From an uncultured Nitrospirota bacterium (lineage in GTDB: Bacteria > CG2-30-53-67), in NCBI GenBank assembly GCA_947259355.1, contig CAMYMF010000012.1, positions 1-57,974 on the forward strand: 57,974 nt of DNA. The letters run 5' to 3'. The stretch's first letter is position 1. Each line of letters begins with the position of its first letter. The translations under genes were made by a program, and so were the position numbers. Shown here in pieces: positions 1-7,732 of the stretch. Under the pieces are notes generated by a model that saw only the letters and a program-made list of their open reading frames with translations, ran no database searches and had not been told where the DNA came from.

Positions 1-1003
1 TCGAAGCAAGGACAATACCTGTGCCTTGGTCCTTGACCTCTACGGTGTAGAGACCCACAATGCCGTTCAGTGCATAAATATAGGTGAAGTCGCCAACACC
101 GTCGCTTGTCACAACGTAAGAATCAACAGACGCGTCAGGCCGGGTGATGTCAAGGTCGAAGGACGTGTTGATCGCAAAGCCTGTGCCGTCTATCACAACG
201 GGCTCCCCCGGTGAATAGTCGGGCTTGTCCGTGGTCACGACGGGTGCGGTCGCCAGCGCGGCCACGAAGCTCCCCGTCCCGGCGCCGTCGGTCACACGGG
301 CCTGGAAGGTGCCATTGATCTGGGAAGCGCCCTCACCGGCACCAACGATCGTAGCCGTACCCCCGATGGTGGCCCCAGGCACCGCAATCTCGCCGCCGAA
401 AAGGGCGAAACCATCTTCCCCTGTCGCCGTGCCGTCAGAGTTAAAGAGACTGGGGGAAAATCGGAACCCTACTTTCCAAGCATTCTGGTCTGCGCTTGCC
501 GACGCGCAGTCCCCTGCGTTGAGCCCCTCATAGGTGACGCTGGAGACGCCGATCTTTCTTCCGTAGACCGGACCGGGATTCGTGTCGAGGAACCCGGTCG
601 GTGAGCTCGGCGTGGTGGTCGTATTCCATACATCGATGTCGCTCAAGGCATAGGGGGGAGTGAGGCTGCCGTCTTGAGGCCCGGCGTCCGCGTCGAGGCA
701 AATGTAGATGAAGAAGAAGTCACAGGTGCCGGTCACGGGGGGGTTGCCGCAGTCGCCGTCCTGGGGCGACAGGGTTACCCGGAACGGGGCGGTGTCCCCT
801 TCGATGTACGACGTGTTACTGCCGGTCCCCTGCCATGTGGCACTGGTCTGGTTCCACGAATCAAAACCTGTCAACCGGCTTCCGGCAGCTATGGGGCCTC
901 CCCCGGCTTCACCAATGGCCGGCATGAGCATCACAGCCACCAGAAGCAAGGCGGCCATGAAATTAGGCCTGAATAGTCTGATTTTTCCGATTCTTAAAGT
1001 CAT
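1..1003 (-). CDS. N-terminal part of a large secreted/surface protein (runs off left edge)
   Basis: The reverse strand is open from an ATG at 1003 to base 1, about 334 residues with no stop, so the gene is cut by the window edge. A purine-rich RBS (GAGGAG, 1013-1018) lies about 9 nt before the start. The N-terminus is basic, then hydrophobic, and ends near MLMPAIGEAGGG, a typical Sec signal peptide of about 33 residues. The mature part is rich in Gly/Thr/Ser/Asp. Near residue 275 it has a TTDKPDYSPGEPV segment of the kind that starts Ig-like modules in large bacterial surface proteins. It probably continues with beta-sandwich repeats like those of the giant protein at the right end of the window. 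No enzymatic domain is visible. Function is not known; a surface or extracellular structural role is inferred. Confidence 0.75.
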   Translation of the reverse strand, partial: MTLRIGKIRLFRPNFMAALLLVAVMLMPAIGEAGGGPIAAGSRLTGFDSWNQTSATWQGTGSNTSYIEGDTAPFRVTLSPQDGDCGNPPVTGTCDFFFIYICLDADAGPQDGSLTPPYALSDIDVWNTTTTPSSPTGFLDTNPGPVYGRKIGVSSVTYEGLNAGDCASASADQNAWKVGFRFSPSLFNSDGTATGEDGFALFGGEIAVPGATIGGTATIVGAGEGASQINGTFQARVTDGAGTGSFVAALATAPVVTTDKPDYSPGEPVVIDGTGFAINTSFDLDITRPDASVDSYVVTSDGVGDFTYIYALNGIVGLYTVEVKDQGTGIVLAS

Positions 1004-1112
1004 TTCTTATTTCTCCTCGCTATATTAAGATATTTGTGACATATTTTGCGTAAATAAAATGCTTTATGGAATATAACAGCCAATTCTGACTCTGTATGTC
1101 CTTGTTTGTCTG

Positions 1113-1162
1113 ATTATATTGTAGGATTGCTCTGAATTGTTTTGTAGGGTTTAGTCCTACAA
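1113..1162 (-). promoter_or_regulatory. Putative -10 box with TTGTAGG operator-like repeats
   Basis: On the minus strand a TATAAT box (1113-1118) lies 110 nt upstream of the left-edge gene. Directly next to it are TTGTAGGA (1119-1126), a second copy TTGTAGGG (1142-1149) and the exact reverse complement TCCTACAA (1155-1162). A perfect 8-bp inverted repeat plus a direct copy overlapping the -35 region suggests a regulator binding site. No regulator can be named. Confidence 0.35.
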
Positions 1163-1244
1163 CTGGTGGTTTTGCTCTTTTGTTGAGCGGTGGGTGGGGA
1201 GTACGAGGTGGGGCTGCAAAGCAACCGACCTGCTAACTATATGA

Positions 1245-1500
1245 AAAGATGGGAAATTGGCGGAGGGAGAAGAAACTGAAGAGCCAGTGGGCAGTAAAAG
1301 AACGGAAGACTGAGTAACGGAGGACGGATGACAGAGAGTTCAAAAGACAAAAAACAGAAGACAGAAGGCTGAAGGCAGGGCAGGAAATAGAAAGTAGAAA
1401 GTAGAAAATGGGAAAGAGCGTAAAGACTGAAGGCTAAAGACTGAAGGTGGAAGGCAGGTTGGGAAATAGAAATTGGGAAATGGAAAATGGTAAAAGCAGT
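1245..1500. repeat. Purine-rich degenerate repeat tract
   Basis: The plus strand is almost all A and G for about 250 bases. It is built of short degenerate words such as gactgaaggc, gaaggcagg, gaaatagaaa and tgggaaatgg repeated with variation. All frames are interrupted and no start with an RBS is present. I see no gene here; it resembles the low-complexity intergenic tracts that occur next to dispersed repeats in some environmental genomes. Confidence 0.6.
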
Positions 1501-1568
1501 ACGCCATAGAAGGACCAGGCTTTGCTAACCTTTGGAAGAGCGTTTCCGATCGGTCTCTATTTCAGAAT

Positions 1569-1587
1569 CCCCCTTTAGCAAAGGGGG
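1569..1587. repeat. Perfect CCCCCTTT/AAAGGGGG hairpin
   Basis: CCCCCTTT (1569-1576), a 3-nt loop AGC, and AAAGGGGG (1580-1587) form a perfect 8-bp stem. It has no U-tract on either side, so it is more likely a dispersed palindromic repeat than an efficient intrinsic terminator. Confidence 0.55.
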
Positions 1588-1657
1588 GGACAGACTCACC
1601 CTGATGACTGCATCATGCACCGTCATCTAGCGCCCAGCATTGCGTCGTCCGACTCAA

Positions 1658-1918
1658 TGGGGATCTCAGCGTTCTCCGCTGTAAGATGGGTTCTTGCTTC
1701 TAGGTTTCTTCTTTTCACGCGATGGGTATTCCTCTGCGTCCTCAGCGCCCTCTGCGGCGTCTTGGAAAACAGTAAATGGTAAATAGTAAATGGGGAAGTG
1801 CTCTTTGTTGTCCTCTGCCCCCTCTGCGGTAGGATTTGTTTATCATTTTTGGCTTTTACGCGAGCTGGCCTTTCCTCTGCGTTCTCGGCGTCCTCTGCGG
1901 TAAGATTGGTTCTTGCCT
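1658..1918 (-). repeat. Four tandem copies of a 'CGCAGAGG' dispersed repeat
   Basis: Read on the minus strand, four units (about 1658-1700, 1727-1768, 1803-1845 and 1867-1918) share the core CGCAGAGGACGCCGAGAACG or close variants, followed by an A/G-rich stretch. In one frame the units spell LTAEDAENAEE-like peptides, a well-known spurious translation of this repeat family. The copies differ by small substitutions and indels and are separated by unrelated spacers of varying length, so this is not a CRISPR array. No gene is called here. Confidence 0.7.
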
Positions 1919-2086
1919 TTGATAAAAAAAACGGGATGCACCTTACTGCCCCGGAACAAACGGCAGTACCACCCGGGTCGGCACGCAGCTCGCCGGATGC
2001 TGGCAGACATTGCCGCCCCGGGCGAAGACCCGACCCAGGTTCTGGTGAAAGACCGCCCAGAGAGGATGGGTGCTCGTGGTGGCGCA

Positions 2087-2263
2087 CTACCAGCCTAGGG
2101 TGAAAATGCCGTTGAGATCGAGCTGCAGGTCCCGGGTCAGATCGCACTGCTCGAAATCCTTGAAGTTCAGCTGCTGGCTGAACTTGGCATGGATGTTTGA
2201 ACCGCCGGGTAGAAAAACACCGCCGGTAGATTGTTGCCCGGAGAAGCTCAGGATGCCAACCAT
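2087..2263 (-). pseudogene. Possible 3' remnant of an unknown gene
   Basis: A 58-codon minus-strand frame (ATG at 2263, stop at 2087-2089) starts inside the end of the sulfotransferase gene. Its composition is protein-like, with segments such as GGSNIHAKFSQQLNFKDF and LQLDLNGIFTLGW that look like the end of a beta-rich protein. There is no separate RBS of quality and no recognisable start of a family. It may be the 3' end of a gene lost when the flanking repeats invaded, or chance. Confidence 0.25.
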
Positions 2264-3192
2264 CCTTGAATGATTCTCTTTTGACGTTCATCCGGAAAAA
2301 GCTCGATCAGCTGAGTCAGGTCTGTCTCATATTTCTCTCTCAGATAGTGTCTGATATTATCGGGTATTCCAGATTTCTTTATGACCTTCGATCCGACGAT
2401 TCTCTTTACCGTCATCCTGACCGATTCCGGGAGAAGCCATTTGAGAGATGTTTTAAAGCGGCTCCGCTCAAAGAGGAGTCTGTATAGCGGAGCCACAAGA
2501 ACATTCCGGGGAACACCTGAAAAGTTATATTGTTTGCCGACGTTTGAAGCGACAAAGACCTTGCGGGCCCCCACAAACTCCAGGATCTCCTTGAAGACCC
2601 GTTCCGGTTCCGATGTCAGCTCTTCGAAAAGAAAGAATCGTGATAAAGGAAAACGAGTCTGGTAGGCTTTAACCTGCTCATAGTAAAGACCGGACCTGAG
2701 AAAATTATAATATTCATAGGGGTCGCCGGCCGCTTCCAACTCCCTGGCAATCGTGAAAAAATCCTCGGTCCAGCCCCCGCCCTGTTTTCTCAGCATGTAG
2801 GTGGACCAGGCGCGGCTCACTGGATCCCGCAGCACACCAATGATTTTAAGCTTTTTCATCCGATCCCCGTAGAGTTTTCTGATATTGTTTTGCGTCCGGG
2901 GATAAATATAGAGGTAGGATGTCGATGCTTCACCGAGAATCTGACCGGGCCCTGTGGAACCGAACAGTCCCAGGTAATCTTCCACATTCCACGGTTCGCT
3001 TCTGATGTCATCGGTGTGGGGAGAATACGCCTCACCGAGATAACTGAAAAACTGGGGCTCCTTCAAGGCGGGCATGAAGACGTCCGGATGGTTTTTTAAG
3101 TAGGAATAGAGAGAGGTCGTGCCGCTCCGGCTCGCCCCGACGACCAGAAAATCCGGGAGTAGAATCTCTTTGCTTTGATAGACGACCTTCAT
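2248..3192 (-). CDS. Sulfotransferase domain protein (PAPS-dependent)
   Basis: This is a 314-residue protein that probably transfers sulfate from PAPS to a hydroxyl of the exopolysaccharide. The N-terminal motif VVGASRSGTTSLYSYL (residues about 17-32) matches the 5'-phosphosulfate loop of the sulfotransferase family. Around residues 121-132, GVLRDPVSRAWSTYM matches the 3'-phosphate binding motif (RxP...S). Length is normal for bacterial carbohydrate sulfotransferases. The ATG overlaps the TGA of the preceding GT4-GT9 gene (ATGA), so it is the translationally coupled last gene of the polysaccharide operon. No signal peptide is visible, so it acts in the cytoplasm before export. The acceptor sugar cannot be deduced. 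Confidence 0.88.
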   Translation of the reverse strand: MKVVYQSKEILLPDFLVVGASRSGTTSLYSYLKNHPDVFMPALKEPQFFSYLGEAYSPHTDDIRSEPWNVEDYLGLFGSTGPGQILGEASTSYLYIYPRTQNNIRKLYGDRMKKLKIIGVLRDPVSRAWSTYMLRKQGGGWTEDFFTIARELEAAGDPYEYYNFLRSGLYYEQVKAYQTRFPLSRFFLFEELTSEPERVFKEILEFVGARKVFVASNVGKQYNFSGVPRNVLVAPLYRLLFERSRFKTSLKWLLPESVRMTVKRIVGSKVIKKSGIPDNIRHYLREKYETDLTQLIELFPDERQKRIIQGWLAS

Positions 3193-5513
3193 TCCTTCAC
3201 CGAAAACTGTTCAGAAACCGGCAGAGCCTTCTCTGTCTCCGACGTGAAACGGGCAAGCTTCACTTGAATGGCGTCAAACACGGCATCCGGACTGATCCGC
3301 TCCATGCAATCATGTGTTCCGATCCTGCAGGATCCCGAATTGCAGCCGATACAGGGAAGATCATCCCTGCGGAACACGGTGTGGTTCTCTCCGAAAGGCC
3401 ACCACTGCACGGCGTTGGTGGGTCCCATGAAAGAGACCGTGGGGGTTCCGACGGCGGCCGCCAGGTGCAGGGGACCGGAGTTGTTGCAGACAACAAGATC
3501 CATGACCGACAGCCGGGCGGCCAGATCCTTGAGACTCAGAGAAGGAGGCGCCAAGATCGGCGGCTCCCGCATCATCTCGTGAATCTGCAGCACCTGGTGC
3601 CACTCGTGTGGCCCCCCGAAGAGAACAATCCGGCCGGTTCCGGCAGCGAGAATCCGGTCGGCCAGTTCGGCAAATGAGGCCAGCGGCCAGCGCTGCGTGG
3701 GATGATGTGCGCCCGGATGTATCCCGATCCGTGCTTCGCGGCCGTGCAGGTCCATCTTTGCGATCCATTTTTTTGCCTCTTCACGTTCCCGGTCCGGAAT
3801 AAAAAGACGGCATTCATGCGCCAGGTTTATCCCCCAGGGTGAGAGCAGATACATCAGCAGGTCAACAAAATGCATTGCCTTTTCAGGGAAGGCAACGGGT
3901 TGATCGAAGAAAACCCCGCGGCCGTACTGATCATATCCTGCTGTGAAGCCGGCTCTTGCAAATCTTGCCATCAGCGCCGTCTGAAGATTCCCATCGGTAT
4001 TCAGATCGACAAGAAGTTCTGGTTTCAGTTTCCGAATCGCCTTGAGTGCGCGAAAAAACCCCCGGATCCGCCACCACCCTTTCTCCTGCGGCCCCGGGAG
4101 GATTGATCCCAGATCCGGGACCATCTCGAATAGAGACGCAACATAATCATTCGCCAAAACATGAATGGCTGCCCCATGAAATCGCCGGCCAAGGGCATCC
4201 AGCAGAGGCGTGGCGAGTGCGGCGTCTCCCAGCCTCTGTTGAGAGACAATGAGTATGGTGTCCGGGTGATGTGGACGATCGTTCTTCTTTTTCGGACGGA
4301 GCATGGTGGAGAGTAGATGCAGACACGCGCTTCGGCATCGCAGATAGAGATTCTTGAAGGCTTGTCGAAACCGCCTCCTGACGGATTGGGGTGCCACCTC
4401 TATCTCGTCGTAGAGCTTCTCCACGGCATGGACATGATCAATAATGTTGAACAACGCTTCGCACCGCTCACGGCCGGCCCTGCCCATCCGCTGACGGGCT
4501 GCTTTGTCCTGCGACAAGCTCAGGATAGAGGCCACCAGCGCCTCAGGGCTTTGGACAGGCACAAGGATGCCCGTCGTCGCGTGCTCAATGGCTTCAGGGA
4601 TCCCGCCCACCGATGTGCCGATGACGGGTTTCCCGCAGGCCATGGCCTCAATCACCGCCCGGGGAAGGCCCTCCATCCACGACGCCAGCACAAGGATATC
4701 CATCGCGGCCAGGACGGTGGGAATGTCTTTTCGATAGCCTGTGAATAGGACCCGCTTGTCCTGATCTTCTTCAGGAACCAGGGCTCGGAGCTTCTGTTCA
4801 TAGCCGGGCTCTCCGGTCCCGACAATCACAAAACGCACCGCATCGGTCTTATCAAGCACCTGCCGGGAGGCCGCAAGGAACTCTTCCATTCCTTTTTGCG
4901 GAACCAGCTGGGCAATCGTACCCACAAGGCAGATATCCCGTGCCAGGCCGATCTCTTCCCGGAACGACTGTCCCGACAGGCCGGGATGGAACTTCTCGCA
5001 ATCGACACCATTATAGATGGTTCTATATTTTGGTGTTCGCCCGCTCCGGACCCCAAAGCGATCCCCAACAGCCCGTGAGACGCCGATGATCCTGTTGACC
5101 AGGAACGGGTTCAGCCGGTCCAGGACGGGATCGGAAGAACTGACCCGAGCGTGCCAGACAAGAGGAATGCCGCGAAACAGGCAGACAAGCCCGGCCAGAA
5201 AGGTTGTCACGGGCCGGTCCGTGTGGACCATGTCAACCCGTTCCCGGGTGATGATTTTCCAGAAACCATAGAGCCATCTTAGCGTGGCCAATCGCCACAG
5301 CGTCGAGAGACGGAAAAAGGAGGAATCGAGCAGGTGAACCGCGCACCCGACATCCTCCAGGTGTTCCACGAGCGGTCCCGGATTCGGACAGATGGCAACG
5401 GGCTGATAACGGCTTCGGTCCAGACGTTTAATCAGGTTAAAGAGACTGACCTGACCGCCCAGATCGAGATCCGAGGAATCGCTCACATACAATATTCTCT
5501 TCTGCTCGCCCAT
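3189..5513 (-). CDS. Fused GT4 glycosyltransferase - GT9 (heptosyltransferase-type) protein
   Basis: Two complete GT-B glycosyltransferases lie in one 774-residue chain. Residues 1-370 are a GT4 enzyme: an N-terminal fold beginning KRILYVSDSSDLDLGGQ, a phosphate-binding C-half, and the EX7E motif EGLPRAVIE at 281-289. After a basic linker (about 371-417), residues 418-760 are a GT9 enzyme of the ADP-heptose:LPS heptosyltransferase type. It has IHPGAHHPTQRWP, the CNNSGPLHLAAAVGTP motif and a late Cys cluster (CIGCNSGSC). I chose the ATG at 5513 because homology begins right after it; an upstream in-frame ATG at 5642 would lie inside the preceding gene. No strong RBS is seen and the start is 7 nt after the previous stop. 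It probably adds two successive sugars to the exopolysaccharide repeat unit. Confidence 0.9.
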   Translation of the reverse strand: MGEQKRILYVSDSSDLDLGGQVSLFNLIKRLDRSRYQPVAICPNPGPLVEHLEDVGCAVHLLDSSFFRLSTLWRLATLRWLYGFWKIITRERVDMVHTDRPVTTFLAGLVCLFRGIPLVWHARVSSSDPVLDRLNPFLVNRIIGVSRAVGDRFGVRSGRTPKYRTIYNGVDCEKFHPGLSGQSFREEIGLARDICLVGTIAQLVPQKGMEEFLAASRQVLDKTDAVRFVIVGTGEPGYEQKLRALVPEEDQDKRVLFTGYRKDIPTVLAAMDILVLASWMEGLPRAVIEAMACGKPVIGTSVGGIPEAIEHATTGILVPVQSPEALVASILSLSQDKAARQRMGRAGRERCEALFNIIDHVHAVEKLYDEIEVAPQSVRRRFRQAFKNLYLRCRSACLHLLSTMLRPKKKNDRPHHPDTILIVSQQRLGDAALATPLLDALGRRFHGAAIHVLANDYVASLFEMVPDLGSILPGPQEKGWWRIRGFFRALKAIRKLKPELLVDLNTDGNLQTALMARFARAGFTAGYDQYGRGVFFDQPVAFPEKAMHFVDLLMYLLSPWGINLAHECRLFIPDREREEAKKWIAKMDLHGREARIGIHPGAHHPTQRWPLASFAELADRILAAGTGRIVLFGGPHEWHQVLQIHEMMREPPILAPPSLSLKDLAARLSVMDLVVCNNSGPLHLAAAVGTPTVSFMGPTNAVQWWPFGENHTVFRRDDLPCIGCNSGSCRIGTHDCMERISPDAVFDAIQVKLARFTSETEKALPVSEQFSVKE

Positions 5514-5520
5514 TTGGTTC

Positions 5521-6186
5521 TTACTCACATACCATGGCTGTGGTCCGTGCCATCTTTTCATGCGCTCCGTCAGTGTCTTGATAGGAGAGCGTCTTGACGA
5601 TGCGAGCCGGGTTGCCGGCCACGATGGTGTTCTCGGGAACATCTTTGGTCACCACACTGCCCGTGGCAACAATGGCGTTCCGGCCCACACGAACACCTTT
5701 CAGAATGATCACATCGTGTCCGATCCAGGCATTCTCTTCAATCAGGACGGCTCTGGTTTCCGAATGATAGATACTTCCATGGGCCGTGCGGTCACGATGC
5801 ACGCCGATGATCTGCTCTTTGCGCATCGTCGGGTCAATGGGGTGACTGTTGTTATCATGAATTTCTACGTTGTAGGATATCTGGCAATACTTGCCGATCT
5901 CAACACGTTCGGCACATTCAATTCTGACCCCGCTCAACGCAGCGAAATCAGAGATCTTCAGCATGCCTTTGTCATGGACATGTAAAACAACCTTCCCCAG
6001 TATGACGTGGTCCCCGATGACAAGTTGTTGACGGTGCCGGTTGGTCCATTCTGCATGGACAAATATACGCACCTTTTTGCCAACCATGGCGGTGCGCTTT
6101 AAGACAGCTTCCTGGTAAAGGTTGTACGGACGCCGCAGTGCCCAGTAGACAGCGTAGAGGGGGTCCCGTATCAGGTTCTGCAGCAT
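5521..6186 (-). CDS. Left-handed beta-helix acyltransferase (WbbJ/LacA type)
   Basis: This is a 221-residue hexapeptide-repeat O-acyltransferase that probably acetylates a sugar of the exopolysaccharide. The central part has isoleucine-rich hexapeptide turns (IEENAWIGHDVIILKGVRVG, then NAIVATGSVVTKDVPENTIVAGNPARIVK), the hallmark of the xenobiotic/maltose acetyltransferase class. The catalytic His lies in the EIHDNNSH segment. The ATG at 6186 has an AGGAG RBS (6193-6197) 6 nt upstream; a GTG at 6201 overlapping the previous stop is possible but less likely. Its 3' end lies 7 nt before the GT4-GT9 start. The acyl group and acceptor are inferred from family membership only. Confidence 0.87.
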   Translation of the reverse strand: MLQNLIRDPLYAVYWALRRPYNLYQEAVLKRTAMVGKKVRIFVHAEWTNRHRQQLVIGDHVILGKVVLHVHDKGMLKISDFAALSGVRIECAERVEIGKYCQISYNVEIHDNNSHPIDPTMRKEQIIGVHRDRTAHGSIYHSETRAVLIEENAWIGHDVIILKGVRVGRNAIVATGSVVTKDVPENTIVAGNPARIVKTLSYQDTDGAHEKMARTTAMVCE

Positions 6187-6200
6187 CGCGCTCTCCTGCA

Positions 6201-7337
6201 CTAACCAGCAAGTAATTCCGCGCCATACAAAGCTTCAATCTTGCCGATCATGGTTTTCGACCCATACTGTTCGATACAATGCTGACGCCCATTCATGGCC
6301 ATCGCGTGCCTAAAAGAGGGGTTTCTCAGAAGAAACAGGATGCCATCGGCCAGGGCATTCCGGTCACCCGGCGGAACCAGAATCCCGGTTTTCTTATGGA
6401 GGACCGCTTCGGATACCCCGCCGACATCCGTGGCGACAACCGCTGTCCCGCTGGCCATGGCCTCTGTAATGGCCAATGGCAGTCCTTCCCGTATGAGGGT
6501 CGGCTGGACGAACAAATCGATGGATGAGAGAACATTGGGAATATCGTGACGCGTGCCCAGAAACAGAACACGCTCTTCTAGTGAGAGCTCCTGGACCTGC
6601 TTTTCGAGATTCTCCCTCTCGATCCCATACCCGGCGATCAGGATCCTGCATTCCGGAAATTCTTCAAGAATGGCGGGGGCCGCCTCAATGAGGAAACGAT
6701 GACCCTTGACCCGGGTCAAGCGGGCGATACTGGCTATGAGAATGTTCTGTGACGTAAAGCCGAACTCCTCACGAATCCCCGGGTGAGGTTCTGACGGATC
6801 GTACAGTGCAAGATCCGTGCAATTGTGCACCGTCACCACCTTGTCGGGATGCAGCCCCTCTACCTCGACCTGAAACTTGCGTGCCATCTCCGAACAGGCA
6901 ATGACATGATCACAAAACCAGGACAAGAACTTATCGATGCGGTAATGCCTCTTTTTTCGCACATGCGCGGGCCAGTGACTATTCTGGATGTGGGCAAAGC
7001 GCTTGGGCGTGCCTGCCAGTATCGCGGCCAGCCGTCCCATGGTGTTGGCAAAATACTCATGGGTATGCAGTATATCCACCTCATGTTCCCGGAGTAACTT
7101 TGCCAGTTTCAGAATGTTGACCGGGTTGTGGTAATTGGGGAGATTCAAATGGATTACGTCGAATCCCTTTTGCTGCAATTCATGGGCAATATAGCCTCCC
7201 TCCTCAAGACACCAGACGGAGACGTCGAAAAGAGAAGGATTCAGGTTCTCCACAATGAGCGCGAGATTTCTCTCCAGCCCCCCCACGCCCATGTCTTCAA
7301 CCAGCTGGACAACTTTCTTCTTTCTCACGGATGTCAC
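6201..7337 (-). CDS. GT4 family glycosyltransferase (copy 1 of a tandem pair)
   Basis: This is a 378-residue retaining GT-B glycosyltransferase. The N-terminal domain starts VVQLVEDMGVGGLERNLALI, the glycine-rich loop of GT4 enzymes acting on lipid-linked acceptors. The C-terminal domain has the EX7E motif (EGLPLAITE) followed by ATDVGGVSEAV and GILVPPGD. The start is a GTG at 7337, immediately after the stop of the methyltransferase remnant (7338-7340), which suggests old translational coupling. It is a close paralogue of the gene at 7733-8950: the two share long identical stretches such as HTHEYFANTMGRLAA. The donor and acceptor sugars cannot be told. It presumably works in repeat-unit assembly at the inner face of the cytoplasmic membrane. 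Confidence 0.92.
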   Translation of the reverse strand: MTSVRKKKVVQLVEDMGVGGLERNLALIVENLNPSLFDVSVWCLEEGGYIAHELQQKGFDVIHLNLPNYHNPVNILKLAKLLREHEVDILHTHEYFANTMGRLAAILAGTPKRFAHIQNSHWPAHVRKKRHYRIDKFLSWFCDHVIACSEMARKFQVEVEGLHPDKVVTVHNCTDLALYDPSEPHPGIREEFGFTSQNILIASIARLTRVKGHRFLIEAAPAILEEFPECRILIAGYGIERENLEKQVQELSLEERVLFLGTRHDIPNVLSSIDLFVQPTLIREGLPLAITEAMASGTAVVATDVGGVSEAVLHKKTGILVPPGDRNALADGILFLLRNPSFRHAMAMNGRQHCIEQYGSKTMIGKIEALYGAELLAG

Positions 7338-7532
7338 CTATATGCCATTGTAAGAAATGCCGCCGATGCGAACGACTTTCACTGCGGCCAGCCCGTTTTT
7401 CTTGAGCAGAAAGTCAAGGACATCGCGTGTAAGACGGTAGTAATCGTTCGGGCCGTAGTGCAGACACCCGGTCATGGGAGCTCTCATATAGAGCAGTCCA
7501 TCCTTTTTCAGAATAATACAGAGGGCTCTTTA
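7338..7532 (-). pseudogene. Remnant of a SAM-dependent methyltransferase (C-terminal half)
   Basis: One minus-strand frame reads ALCIILKKDGLLYMRAPMTG, then CLHYGPNDYYRLTRDVLDFL and VVRIGGISYNGI before a TAG at 7338-7340. This is the 'GG.LY..APM...HY.P.DYYR.T..GL..LL...G' block of type-11/23 methyltransferases. The frame is closed by a TAA about 15 codons upstream and lacks the SAM-binding glycine motif, so the gene is decayed. It lies in the same place relative to GT copy 1 as the shortened methyltransferase (8920-9426) does relative to GT copy 2. It carries roughly the block that the other copy has lost. Bases 7533-7732 hold no clear gene, though one frame (to about 7700) is open with protein-like composition. 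Confidence 0.6.
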
Positions 7533-7732
7533 ATAGCTGAAAATACCCGGCCCAGCCCTCATGGTGATTCCTGCCTGGCAGACCGGCTCTCCCCCCGTGC
7601 AGTGAAACAGGCCGTCTCTCACAGCGACCCCGTCCCGCTTTTTCAGGTCTTGAATGACACAAGGGTCAACATGGTAAAGCCTTCGACAGGGCCCATGGGG
7701 TGCGTATCAGCGATCCCGCAGAACTCGTGGGA

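Noticed and set aside
1245-1918. CRISPR array
   Set aside because: Repeats are degenerate, unevenly spaced and lack unique spacers of constant length; no cas genes nearby.
1623-2291. 222-codon minus-strand frame
   Set aside because: It is mostly translation of the dispersed repeat (LTAEDAENAEE) and of a shifted frame of the sulfotransferase end; no gene.
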